NCBI GenBank assembly: GCA_001513395.1
Contig: LFTP01000274.1
Span: 1 to 12,462, forward strand
Direction of reading: 5' to 3'
Source of the DNA: Clostridia bacterium DTU080
GTDB lineage: Bacteria > Bacillota > Limnochordia > DTU080
Length of the DNA: 12,462 bases
Part shown: positions 1-7,245 of the stretch, piece by piece
Numbering within the stretch: position 1 is the first letter of the stretch
Layout of the letters: the number at the start of each line of letters is the position of its first letter
The notes under the pieces: model-generated
Databases searched by the model: none
What the model was told of the DNA's origin: nothing
The model's input: the letters and a program-made list of their open reading frames with translations, nothing else
Program-made: the position numbers and the translations under genes

Positions 1-207
1 AAGTCGAAGTGCCAATCCGGTGGCGCAAGCGGTCACCAAGGCGCCGAGCAGACCGCCTACCAACGGATACCAACCCATGGAGCCTACCAGATGGGATTCA
101 TTGATCGGGCCTGATAGGTCGATTGGCAGGCGGGTGAGAAACTGAACGGCCAAAGCGGGGTAGTACCAGCCCGGTACTCTGTTTGCTTTGTCTGACTCTG
201 CATACAT
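1..207 (-). CDS. cobS: Adenosylcobinamide-GDP ribazoletransferase (cobalamin synthase), N-terminal part
   Basis: This membrane enzyme joins alpha-ribazole (or its phosphate) to adenosylcobinamide-GDP in the last steps of cobalamin assembly. Only the first 69 codons lie in the window; the C-terminal part continues past the left edge. Translating the minus strand from the ATG at 207 gives a start rich in family features: QFLTRLPI at about residues 23-30, the hallmark of CobS N-termini, then GWYPLVGGLLGAL, the conserved first membrane segment. A GGAGGAG ribosome binding site sits about six bases upstream of the ATG. The gene begins 24 bp after the cbiB stop, so it is the fourth gene of the same operon. 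No frameshift is seen in the visible part. The identification rests on the FLTRLP motif and the operon context. Confidence 0.9.
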   Translation of the reverse strand, partial: MYAESDKANRVPGWYYPALAVQFLTRLPIDLSGPINESHLVGSMGWYPLVGGLLGALVTACATGLALRL

Positions 208-231
208 GGTCGTCTCCTCCCGGGTTGTCGA

Positions 232-1227
232 TCAGGCGGCCGTATAGCATCCGAGGAGCATGGCCGCCATGGACAATACGAACGCGGTGATGACCGAGGC
301 GATGATCATGATCTTCACTGCCTGAGAGATGTGGTCTTTGGTCAAGGGTTTCAGTCCCTCGCCTAGCACGGCTCTGTGTTCCGGAATCCCCTGATAGAAA
401 TTGAGACCGCCGAGCTCGATGCCGAGCGCTCCGGCCACAGCGGCTTCCGGTATGCCGGCATTGGGACTGGGATGCTTGCGGGCGTCCCTTAGGATGACTC
501 GCCAGGATCGCCAGGGATTTCGGCCGACCAATATGGCCGCTAAGGGCATGATTGCCCCGGCCAGGCGTGCCGGGATCCAGTTGGCCATGTCATCCAGCCG
601 GGCCGAGGCCCATCCGAAATGGAGATAAGTCTCGTTTTTGTGACCGAGCATGGAGTCCAGTGTGTTGATGGCTCGGTAAGCCATCGCTCCCGGGGCGCCG
701 GCCAGCAGAGTGAAAAACAGGGGAGCGATGCAGGCATCCACCGTGTTTTCGGCTACGGTTTCCACCGCCGCCCGGGCGATCTCCGCTTCACTCAGTCCTT
801 CGGTATCGCGGCCTACGATCTCTGACACTCTCCGACGGGCGGCGACCAGATCCCCGCTTTGCAGAGGCCTCAGCACGCCATAGGCCGCCTGAGCCAATCC
901 TTTGGCGGCCACCGTCGTTGAGGCCAACCAGGCGGCGGCGAGGAATCCGACCCACGGATGTATGGCACTGCACACCATGACGATCAAAGCGGCGACTACA
1001 GCACTGATGACCGGCACGGCTATGGCTACGACCAGACCGCGTCGTCGTTGTCGTGAGGGTGAGTCAAGCGATCTGCGCAGTCTCTTGTCAAGGAGACTGA
1101 TCAGTCGGCCTATTAGAATGACCGGATGAGGTAGGGAGGCAGGATCACCTACCGCGGCGTCGATGAGCAAGGCCAACGAGACTAGCGCGGCTTTGATCGG
1201 CCACGTCGGCCATAGGGAATCAGGCAT
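232..1227 (-). CDS. cbiB: Adenosylcobinamide-phosphate synthase (CbiB/CobD-type membrane protein)
   Basis: This integral membrane enzyme attaches the aminopropanol (phosphate) arm to adenosylcobyric acid, giving adenosylcobinamide (phosphate). The 331-residue length is normal for the family. The N-terminus shows the classic signature LIDAAVGDP followed by PHPVILIGRLI, then several hydrophobic segments (about residues 12-25, 68-110, 165-185, 220-235 and 305-328). Further family motifs are ETVAENTVDACIAPLFF (about 155-171) and the run beginning AINTLDSMLGHKN (about 185-197). The ATG overlaps the end of cobU by 8 bp, which suggests translational coupling. Its immediate Shine-Dalgarno site is weak, which also fits coupling. 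It is named cbiB in the Salmonella scheme and cobD in the Pseudomonas scheme. There are no signs of damage. Confidence 0.96.
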   Translation of the reverse strand: MPDSLWPTWPIKAALVSLALLIDAAVGDPASLPHPVILIGRLISLLDKRLRRSLDSPSRQRRRGLVVAIAVPVISAVVAALIVMVCSAIHPWVGFLAAAWLASTTVAAKGLAQAAYGVLRPLQSGDLVAARRRVSEIVGRDTEGLSEAEIARAAVETVAENTVDACIAPLFFTLLAGAPGAMAYRAINTLDSMLGHKNETYLHFGWASARLDDMANWIPARLAGAIMPLAAILVGRNPWRSWRVILRDARKHPSPNAGIPEAAVAGALGIELGGLNFYQGIPEHRAVLGEGLKPLTKDHISQAVKIMIIASVITAFVLSMAAMLLGCYTAA

Positions 1228-1840
1228 CGGATTCTTCGTGCTCCTTCATATCTCTCGTCAGGAAAGCCGACGCGCAAGCCTGCTGCAGGCGTTTGAGCTC
1301 CACGGGAATACCGGCCACGCAGAAGAAGACTTCGTTGGCTGCGGCCGCGACGCGCTGATTGGCCCATCCGGCCAAGTCCCGAAAAAGCCGTCCCAGCGGA
1401 TAGGCGGGCACGACACCCTGGCCTACTTCGTTACTGACAATGACTACCAGACCGGGAGATCGTCCGGCTGCTTCTATCAGGGCATCGACCTTCTTGAGGC
1501 ATTCCTCTTGCAGCGTGGCGGGCGAAAGCCCCTCTTTTTCCAAATCCATCAGGCAGTTGCTCAGATACAGTGTGAGACAATCGATGAGATAGGCCCGCTG
1601 GCAAGTCTCGTCTATGATCTCATGGACATCGCCGGGAGCCTCGATCGTCGTCCAATCCTTGGGCCTTCGTTGTTGATGGCGTATGACGCGCTCTCGCATC
1701 TCGTCGTCAGCCACCCGTGCCGTGGCTAAGTAGGTCACCGGCAGTCCGGATTCGGCCACCAACTTCTCGGCCACGGCGCTCTTGCCGCTGCGAGCGCCGC
1801 CCAAGACGAGGATGAGGCCGCGCCGCGCCTCACTTGTCAC
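1220..1840 (-). CDS. cobU: Adenosylcobinamide kinase / adenosylcobinamide-phosphate guanylyltransferase
   Basis: This bifunctional cytoplasmic enzyme phosphorylates adenosylcobinamide and then transfers GMP from GTP to give adenosylcobinamide-GDP, the substrate of CobS. The 206 residues are slightly longer than typical family members. The P-loop GGARSGKS lies at residues 14-21. The region YLATARVADDEM leads into HQQRRP, where His55 corresponds to the histidine that is guanylylated in CobU. LIDCLTLYLSN and VSNEVGQGVVP are the expected later motifs. The start is GTG at 1840; it overlaps the cobT stop by 11 bp, with a GGGTGAG-like ribosome binding site lying inside the cobT coding end. The stop overlaps the cbiB start. 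All key residues are present, so the protein should be functional. The kinase activity also allows salvage of imported cobinamide. Confidence 0.97.
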   Translation of the reverse strand: MTSEARRGLILVLGGARSGKSAVAEKLVAESGLPVTYLATARVADDEMRERVIRHQQRRPKDWTTIEAPGDVHEIIDETCQRAYLIDCLTLYLSNCLMDLEKEGLSPATLQEECLKKVDALIEAAGRSPGLVVIVSNEVGQGVVPAYPLGRLFRDLAGWANQRVAAAANEVFFCVAGIPVELKRLQQACASAFLTRDMKEHEESDA

Positions 1841-2903
1841 GGGTGCTCACCCCCGCTTCCGAAAAGGTAGCCATCTGCGTCAACATATTGACGGCGGCTT
1901 CCAAAAGCGGCAAGGCCAGCACCGCACCTGTTCCTTCACCCAGACGCATATCAATATGCAACAGCGGGCTCAACTCCAGATGTTTAAGCATAATGGCATG
2001 TAACGGCTCTTGCGACAGATGCGAAGGTATGAGGTAGTTGCGGACGGCCGGACAAAGATGGACCGCCACCAGCGCCGCTGAGGTGGAGATCAGACCGTCG
2101 ATGACGACAGGGCGTCGCAGATGCGCCGCTTGGATGACGTATCCGGCCATGGCGGCGATCTCCAGACCGCCTACTGCGCACAAGACATGAAAAGGCTCCT
2201 TCGGATCAGGGGCGTGTCGCTCGAGGGCTCGCTCGATAGCCGATATCTTCCTGAGCAAGCCTGAGTCATCGACACCGGTGCCGCGACCGGTGATCTCGGC
2301 CGGGGCGTGGTTATGCAGGGCGCAGACGAGAGCGACGGCCGCCGTGCTGTTGCCGATACCCATTTCACCTACGGCCAGCACTTGAGCTCCGTCGGCGACG
2401 ACACGGCGAGCGATCTCCATGCCCACCTCTATGGCTGCCGTGGCTTGCTCGGGCGTCATGGCGGGCTCGACGGTCATATTAGCCGTGCCGAAACTGATCT
2501 TACGATCGAAAAAGTCATCCTGATTCGGGTCTACGACCAGCTTCTCTTTCACCCCTACGTCGACGACATAGACCCGGGCTCCCATCTGCCGTGAAAAGAC
2601 ATTGATCGCCGCGCCGCCGCGCAGGAAGTTGTACACCATCTGGGCCGTAACCTCCGAGGGATATGCCGAGACGCCTTCAGCCGTCACTCCGTGATCGCCG
2701 GCCATCACTGCTACCGCTGCGGGGGCGGCCTTGGGTGTTGATCGACCCTGAATTCCGGCCAGCTGCACGGCCAGAGTCTCCAAGCGGCCAAGACTGCCCT
2801 GCGGCTTGGCCAGTGCGTCAAGGCGCTGTTGTACGGCCTTCATCGCTGCCTCATCAAGGGGAGGAATGACGAGTTCACTGATTACGGACGGAATGGAAAA
2901 CAC
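1830..2903 (-). CDS. cobT: Nicotinate-nucleotide:dimethylbenzimidazole phosphoribosyltransferase
   Basis: CobT makes alpha-ribazole phosphate from nicotinate mononucleotide and the lower-ligand base, activating it for attachment by CobS. I place the start at a GTG (2903), because AGGAGG (minus strand, 2911-2916) sits seven bases upstream. The in-frame ATG at 2936 has no usable ribosome binding site and would lie inside the riboswitch terminator hairpin. This gives 357 residues, the usual length. Motifs: KPQGSLGRLE (33-42), AGDHGV (68-73), GEMGIGNST near residue 175, and RLGEGTGA near the C-terminus, where Glu323 matches the catalytic glutamate of Salmonella CobT. It is the first gene of the operon and is controlled by the cobalamin riboswitch upstream. 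No dedicated dimethylbenzimidazole synthesis gene is visible, so the lower base may be imported or made elsewhere. Confidence 0.97.
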   Translation of the reverse strand: MFSIPSVISELVIPPLDEAAMKAVQQRLDALAKPQGSLGRLETLAVQLAGIQGRSTPKAAPAAVAVMAGDHGVTAEGVSAYPSEVTAQMVYNFLRGGAAINVFSRQMGARVYVVDVGVKEKLVVDPNQDDFFDRKISFGTANMTVEPAMTPEQATAAIEVGMEIARRVVADGAQVLAVGEMGIGNSTAAVALVCALHNHAPAEITGRGTGVDDSGLLRKISAIERALERHAPDPKEPFHVLCAVGGLEIAAMAGYVIQAAHLRRPVVIDGLISTSAALVAVHLCPAVRNYLIPSHLSQEPLHAIMLKHLELSPLLHIDMRLGEGTGAVLALPLLEAAVNMLTQMATFSEAGVSTRDK

Positions 2904-2917
2904 GTAGTCGCCTCCTA

Positions 2918-2953
2918 TACAAAGAAAACCTCTCATCCTTCGCGGTGAGAGGT
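2918..2953 (-). terminator. Riboswitch-controlled intrinsic terminator before cobT
   Basis: On the minus strand a perfect 8-bp stem (ACCTCTCA, 2946-2953, with TGAGAGGT, 2928-2935) encloses a 10-base loop (2936-2945). It is followed at once by TTTTCTTTGT, a U-rich tract in the RNA. It ends just upstream of the cobT ribosome binding site. The loop plus one stem base (2936-2946) is exactly complementary over 11 nt to 3013-3023, which lies between the aptamer and this hairpin. That pairing would block the terminator, so it is read as the antiterminator. The fold comes from base pairing seen by eye; which ligand state favours which fold is inferred from other cobalamin riboswitches. Confidence 0.75.
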
Positions 2954-3029
2954 CTCATCAGGCCAACGGGCAATACGAAGGCATAGGTCCGCCCCGACGA
3001 GCTCTCCTTAAAACCGCGAAGGAGAAGCT

Positions 3030-3212
3030 GCGCTTGGCGACAGGGCAGGTCTCCTGGCTCCCGGCGTAGACTCTGGAGTGCGCCTTCCCTGCTTGCTTGC
3101 AAGTGGCTTCATGCACCCAAATAGCCGGCTACAGTGGCGCGACCGCGTCGGCTCTTGCCCGACTTCCCTATTATCCTTCGGCGACAACCGAAGGCACCCT
3201 GTGCCATGTTTT
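3030..3212 (-). promoter_or_regulatory. Cobalamin (AdoCbl) riboswitch aptamer
   Basis: This RNA element senses cobalamin and reduces expression of cobalamin genes when the cofactor is plentiful. The minus strand holds a full B12 box, AGCCAGGAGACCTGCC (3044-3059). Upstream in the RNA are the other conserved blocks: GGGTGCC with a CCTTCGG/CCGAAGG hairpin (3175-3194), then GGATAATAGGGAA, then CGCGCCACTGTAGCCGGC. CAGGG near the 5' end pairs with CCCTG just after the B12 box, closing the core. The element precedes cobT and its operon in the correct orientation. The outer boundaries are approximate (about 3036-3205 for the paired core). A TAGAAT hexamer (minus strand, 3229-3234) just upstream could be the promoter -10 box, but no convincing -35 box accompanies it. 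Confidence 0.93.
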
Positions 3213-3455
3213 TTTCGTGCGAATGTTGATTCTAGATCGATGCTGGGATCCCTCTTAAAAACCGTTGACGTTCATGGCGGAGGGGTGATGGGACCGGCAT
3301 AGGTCGGCGCCCGGCACGCGCCTGGGTCACCCTATAAATCAAATAGTCCTCAATAGACTAAAAAGCGCTATCTACCGCAGGAAAAACAAATAACCCACAT
3401 GAACTATATTATCAATGAATAATCACTAGAGCGCATAGAAGAGGTGGGTTATAGT
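3213..3455. other. Intergenic region between riboswitch leader and first binding-protein gene
   Basis: This is a divergent control region with no credible coding sequence. It must hold the promoter of the cobT operon (minus strand; TAGAAT at 3229-3234 is a candidate -10 box, with a poor -35 match TTTAAG at 3254-3259) and the promoter of the binding-protein gene (plus strand; an AT-rich tract at 3400-3425). TTGACG at 3264-3269 lacks a -10 partner at normal spacing. A small inverted repeat, TAGTC/GACTA, lies at 3344-3360. The promoter calls are weak. Confidence 0.4.
3390..3452 (+). repeat. 9-bp inverted repeat covering the ribosome binding site of the binding-protein gene
   Basis: ATAACCCAC (3390-3398) is the exact reverse complement of GTGGGTTAT (3444-3452). 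The right arm overlaps the ribosome binding site GAGGTGG (3441-3447), three bases before the ATG at 3456. If transcription starts before 3390, the RNA could fold to hide the site. The intervening loop is 45 bases, so the stem is only moderately likely to form. Confidence 0.35.
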
Positions 3456-4721
3456 ATGCGGTATTACAGGGATGTGTTGGCCCGAACCGTTTTGGTGTTA
3501 ATCTGCGTGGCCTGTCTTATGGGTGCTGCCCTCGCCCAGGAGAAGGTAGAGCTTACTTGGTACATCATGCGCAATGTGGAGGAACTCCCGTTTTGGCAGG
3601 AGATGGCCGACAGACACATGGAGAAAAACCCGCATGTGAAGGTCACTCTGATGAATGAGGTGAGCGGGGGCGTAGCCAAGCTGACGACCATGATCGCCAG
3701 CGGGATCCCACCGGATGTTGTACGCGGTGAAACCAACTGGATGCCCGAGCATGCAGCCAGCGGTTGTTTCGTCAACTTGAATCCGTATATCACACGGGAT
3801 CGGGCGGAGTTGAAGCTGCAGGAATTCCCGCAGGCGGTCATGGATGCCTTCAAGTTGGACGGTCAGCAATACGCCATGCCTATCGTGGTTTCGGCGTTGG
3901 TTTTCAACTACAACATCCCGCGCCTTCAAGAGGCGGGCGTACCCCCTCCGCAACCCGGATGGAACTGGGATGATTTCCTCACCGTGTTGCGACGGCTGAC
4001 CAAAGAAGAGGCTGACGGTCGCATCACTCAATATGGTGTGAGTATGGATCGGGCTTTAAACCGCGTCCAGACGTTCCTCTTGCAAAATGGTACCGATCTG
4101 TTTGATCGGGGCTATCGGACGGTTCTCATCGACCGTCCTGAAAGCGTTGAAGCATTGGATTATGTCCAATCATTGGTCAACCAGCACAGAGTAGCCAGTT
4201 GGGGCGGCAACAGTGACTTCACATCCGGTCGGTCCGCGGCCCAGTTGACCGGGCCTTGGCGCCGCGGCGTGCACAATGTGTTGCCGGATCTGGATTGGGA
4301 TATTGCGCCGCTTCCTCAGGGTAAGAAAGCAGCGTCGTCTCTTTATGCCGGCGGCATCGCCATACTGGCCGACAGCCGTCACCATGAGGAGTCATGGCAG
4401 CTGGTGAAGTATCTCACGAGCACCGAGGCCCAACAGATCTGGGCGAAAAACGGTCAGTCGTGTCCGGCTCGTCTGCCCGTCGCCTACAGCAGCAGTTTCC
4501 TGCGGGCCGGCGCCCCCGAAAACGCCAGATATTATGTCGATGCCATCAATACGGGCCATCCGGAGCCGTCATTCCCCGGCTGGGCTGACGTCAACTCGGC
4601 CCTGTCAAGTGCTTTGGCGCCTGTGTTTGCAGGTACATTGCCAGCTCGCGTCGGGGCCGAACAGGCCAAGGCGGTGGCGCAACCGATTCTGGATGAGATA
4701 AACAAGGCCATGAGCAGATAG
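3456..4721 (+). CDS. Extracellular solute-binding protein, family 1 (ABC sugar-type), first copy
   Basis: This is a secreted substrate-binding protein of an ABC importer of the COG1653 (carbohydrate) type, acting outside the membrane. The ATG at 3456 is chosen because GAGGTGG lies about nine bases upstream; an in-frame GTG at 3444 overlaps that site. The 421 residues begin with a signal peptide (Arg residues in the first ten, hydrophobic core 11-24, cleavage near ALA-QEK at 27/28). No proper lipobox is seen, so the anchoring is unclear. Family features: W169-N-W-D-D-F followed by LRRLT and QYG, the usual hinge-region signature; YAGGIAI near 297-303; and ESWQLVKYLTSTEAQ near 312-326. The ligand cannot be told from sequence. 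No permease or ATPase gene is adjacent. It is followed on the same strand by the iron-sulfur protein after 163 bp. Confidence 0.9.
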   Translation: MRYYRDVLARTVLVLICVACLMGAALAQEKVELTWYIMRNVEELPFWQEMADRHMEKNPHVKVTLMNEVSGGVAKLTTMIASGIPPDVVRGETNWMPEHAASGCFVNLNPYITRDRAELKLQEFPQAVMDAFKLDGQQYAMPIVVSALVFNYNIPRLQEAGVPPPQPGWNWDDFLTVLRRLTKEEADGRITQYGVSMDRALNRVQTFLLQNGTDLFDRGYRTVLIDRPESVEALDYVQSLVNQHRVASWGGNSDFTSGRSAAQLTGPWRRGVHNVLPDLDWDIAPLPQGKKAASSLYAGGIAILADSRHHEESWQLVKYLTSTEAQQIWAKNGQSCPARLPVAYSSSFLRAGAPENARYYVDAINTGHPEPSFPGWADVNSALSSALAPVFAGTLPARVGAEQAKAVAQPILDEINKAMSR

Positions 4722-4810
4722 TATTCGAATCTCTTTTTGCGGCCGGATCGTATTTAGTTGTATTCGATTTATATATAAAAATGAGTTCTCAACAAGGAGG
4801 ACTTCGGGCG

Positions 4811-4894
4811 GTGCGTCAGGTACTAATAACTTGGAAGCACAGCGCATGTGAGAGAAGCTCATGTCCCGTCTTAGGAGGAGAGGCATGTCTCTGA
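4811..4894 (+). CDS. Possible 27-codon leader ORF overlapping the iron-sulfur gene start
   Basis: AAGGAGG at 4794-4800, a strong ribosome binding site, is followed ten bases later by GTG (4811). This opens a 27-codon reading frame that ends at TGA 4892-4894, overlapping the next gene's ATG (4885) by 10 bp in another frame. The predicted peptide has three Cys residues and no recognisable domain. An upstream in-frame ATG at 4781 lacks a ribosome binding site of its own. The arrangement fits a leader peptide coupled to translation of the downstream gene. The strong binding site is the main argument; the peptide itself could be spurious. Confidence 0.3.
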   Translation: MRQVLITWKHSACERSSCPVLGGEACL

Positions 4895-7173
4895 AAGAAC
4901 AGTTGAAGAATTTCGCCTACGAGCTCGGTGCTGATCTGATCGGTTTTGGGGGTATCGATCGCTGCAAGCACGCCCCGCCCATGATGAGCCCTCAGGGCCT
5001 GTATCCTGAGGCTAAGACCGTGATTGTCATGGGCATTCATCACCCCGACGCATGCGTGGAGTTGGGCGGTGACAAGCATCCCCAGGATATGGGCCCCTAC
5101 AGTGTGCAGGGGGTCATGAACAACAAGCTTGATCTGTTGTCTTACTCAGTTGCCACTTTCCTGGAGAAAGCCGGCTACGGGGCGGTGCCTATTGTCTCGA
5201 GCAACATCTGGCGCTACAAGCAATACAAGAGGCTGGATGCGGTCTTCGCTCCCGATGTGAGCCACATCTATATGGCCGTCGTGGCGGGATTGTCTGAGAT
5301 CGGATACAACGGTATATCGCTTACGCCGGAGTTTGGGCCCAGAAACCGTTTCGTGACGGTGATCACCGACGCCGAGATAGAGGAAGACCCTCTTATTCCT
5401 CCCGGAACGGTCTGCGACAAGTGCATGTTGTGCCGTGAGTATTGCCCCACGGAAGCCTTGAGCAAGGAGATCGACGGAGAAAAGGTCTTGAAGATCGGCC
5501 CGTATGAGTATCGCTTCCCGAACAAGAATCTCTGGCGCTGTGCATGGGGCGAGCATTTCGGAGTGGATCTGGATCTGCCCATTCCCGATGTCGTAACCGA
5601 GGAACACATACTCAACCAGGTAGCCAAATACGGCGTGCGGGGCGGAGAGGTCGGTCAATGCCTCAAATTCTGCGTGCCCAGACAGATGCGCGTCTTTGAT
5701 CGCAGTTTTGCCAGATCGCCGCTGCGCAGACCGGCTATTAGCATCGATCAGTCCATAGCACCGCGGGCCGTGGTGGACCGGATCCTGGCCAAACCTTTCA
5801 AGATGGGAATCGATGAGCTCATCGTCACTTCCGCCGCAGAGTTGGCCTCCCGAGGCATCGATCTCGAAAAGGAGCTTCCGGGTGCCAAGAGCGCGGTCAC
5901 GTTGGGAATCAAGGTTCCTGAGGAGGCCGGGCGGACGGAGTTCATCTCAGGAGCGACGCATCTGGTCAACTTCGCCTGTCTCGATCTGGCGCGGGACTTG
6001 GACGCCCTGGGCTTTAAGACCATCACCACATCTCGCGGCACCAGACAAGTGAGCGACAAGGTTGTATCGGGCATTGACGATCTCGCCCATTACAGGATCG
6101 TAAGCAACACGGTCATCACCCGCATGGAGCTTGCCCCTCAACGCCGCGGTGACAGCGGATCCAAGCGGACGTTCGATATAGGCAACGCCCGGGTCGATCT
6201 CACGGAGCACATCAAGGACTATGCCCGCTCATTGGGTGCCGATCTTGTAGGTGTGGCCCCAACGTCCCGGTTTGCTGAGCTTGCGGAGCAGCTTCGTCCC
6301 ATCTTCGACGGCGAGGAGATTCTGGTCGCCCGCAACAAGGCGGTCATCTTCAGACCGTGGGATCCGGAGATCACGACGCAGGTGCGGACCGTGAAGACGC
6401 CTGAAGACTATCTGCCGGGGGCCAAATCGGTGATTGTGCTCGGCTGGCGTTTGCACTCGGCGGTCTTGCGACAAGTAACCAAGCCGCCCGCGGAAGCCGT
6501 CGGACCGTTCGCCTTCCAGACCTACATCACGAACTGGATCAGTCAGATGGCCGGAGTGCGGATGATCAAAAGGCTGGAGGAGTTGGGGTATAGGGCCGTC
6601 GCCGTCAGTGACTTGATGAATACGGCCTCCTTTACCGAAAGTCCTCGCGGCCCGCAACCCGATCTGCGTTCGAACCGCTTTGCGGCCTTGGCTGCCGGAC
6701 TTGGCTACTTAACCGATGCCGGGCATATCGCCACACCTCAGTTTGGGATCAGGCAAAGGTTTATCGCCATCGTCACCGACGCTGAATTGGAAGCCTCTCC
6801 TATGTACGTACCCGCTGAGGGTGAAAGACTGTGTGCCGAATGCGATCACATCTGCATAGCGAGCTGTCCCACTCGGGCTTTCGCCGACAAACAGGTCCGT
6901 CTGACCTGTGAAGGACATACCTACGTTTTCACCCCGGTCGACGGCAAGCGCTGTGATTGGGCTAAGCGCTATGTCCTGGCGGGCGACAGCGGATCGAAGT
7001 ACATCGGCTCGGAGGTGGACATTGAAGCGGATGAGATCACGTCCGAGAGCTTGGCCGAGGGTTTGCGTCAGCATGATCCGATCATCAAGCAGCGCTATGT
7101 GGTGGCCGAACCGTGTCTCATCAAGTGTCTGTACATCGAAGCGGAGATGAAAGCCGAACCTCAGGCCGTATAG
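4885..7173 (+). CDS. Three-unit iron-sulfur protein of the QueG / reductive-dehalogenase-like superfamily
   Basis: Cytoplasmic 762-residue protein with no signal or Tat peptide. The start at 4885 has AGGAGG six bases upstream; ATG 4861 in frame does not. Unit A (1-290) has GADLIGFGG, PEAKTVIVMGIHHP, then AGLSEIGYNGISLTPEFGPR and VITDAE, as in RdhA/QueG proteins. It carries iron-sulfur Cys177, 180, 183 and 187 (CX2CX2CX3CP), with Cys219, 259 and 263 possibly serving a second cluster. Unit B (about 295-415) repeats only the N-terminal part (PGAKSAVTLGIKVP near 332-345) and has no cluster motif. Unit C (about 438-762) repeats the whole pattern: GADLVGVAP, PGAKSVIVLGW, TPQFGIRQRF, Cys650, 653, 657 and 661 (CX2CX3CX3CP), then Cys690, 744 and 748. 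The family reduces substrates using a corrinoid and 4Fe-4S clusters. The QueG catalytic Asp context is not visible, so the substrate is unknown. Confidence 0.85.
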   Translation: MSLKEQLKNFAYELGADLIGFGGIDRCKHAPPMMSPQGLYPEAKTVIVMGIHHPDACVELGGDKHPQDMGPYSVQGVMNNKLDLLSYSVATFLEKAGYGAVPIVSSNIWRYKQYKRLDAVFAPDVSHIYMAVVAGLSEIGYNGISLTPEFGPRNRFVTVITDAEIEEDPLIPPGTVCDKCMLCREYCPTEALSKEIDGEKVLKIGPYEYRFPNKNLWRCAWGEHFGVDLDLPIPDVVTEEHILNQVAKYGVRGGEVGQCLKFCVPRQMRVFDRSFARSPLRRPAISIDQSIAPRAVVDRILAKPFKMGIDELIVTSAAELASRGIDLEKELPGAKSAVTLGIKVPEEAGRTEFISGATHLVNFACLDLARDLDALGFKTITTSRGTRQVSDKVVSGIDDLAHYRIVSNTVITRMELAPQRRGDSGSKRTFDIGNARVDLTEHIKDYARSLGADLVGVAPTSRFAELAEQLRPIFDGEEILVARNKAVIFRPWDPEITTQVRTVKTPEDYLPGAKSVIVLGWRLHSAVLRQVTKPPAEAVGPFAFQTYITNWISQMAGVRMIKRLEELGYRAVAVSDLMNTASFTESPRGPQPDLRSNRFAALAAGLGYLTDAGHIATPQFGIRQRFIAIVTDAELEASPMYVPAEGERLCAECDHICIASCPTRAFADKQVRLTCEGHTYVFTPVDGKRCDWAKRYVLAGDSGSKYIGSEVDIEADEITSESLAEGLRQHDPIIKQRYVVAEPCLIKCLYIEAEMKAEPQAV

Positions 7174-7189
7174 GATTCGGGAAAGCAAT

Positions 7190-7231
7190 AGCAGCCGACG
7201 GCAAGATCCCAGCCATCGGCTGCTTTGTTTT
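7190..7231 (+). terminator. Rho-independent terminator after the iron-sulfur gene
   Basis: A perfect 9-bp stem, AGCAGCCGA (7190-7198) with TCGGCTGCT (7216-7224), is followed by a T-rich run (TTTGTTTT, 7224-7231). It starts 17 bases after the stop codon. The LamG gene converges from the right and ends at 7246, so the same hairpin may also stop minus-strand transcription, although its tail on that strand is poorer in T. Confidence 0.85.
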
Positions 7232-7245
7232 GGGCCGACTTCAGA

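Noticed and set aside
1163..1729. Long plus-strand open frame of 188 codons
   Set aside because: It is antisense to cobU, whose motifs are unmistakable on the minus strand; the plus-strand product has no family features.
2904..2936. ATG 2936 as the cobT start
   Set aside because: No ribosome binding site, and it would place coding sequence inside the terminator hairpin; GTG 2903 with AGGAGG is better.
4885..7173. Annotation as epoxyqueuosine reductase (QueG)
   Set aside because: QueG is a single unit of roughly half this length or less, with a catalytic Asp in a D-[ST]-x-P motif; neither the length nor that motif fits. Only superfamily membership is supported.
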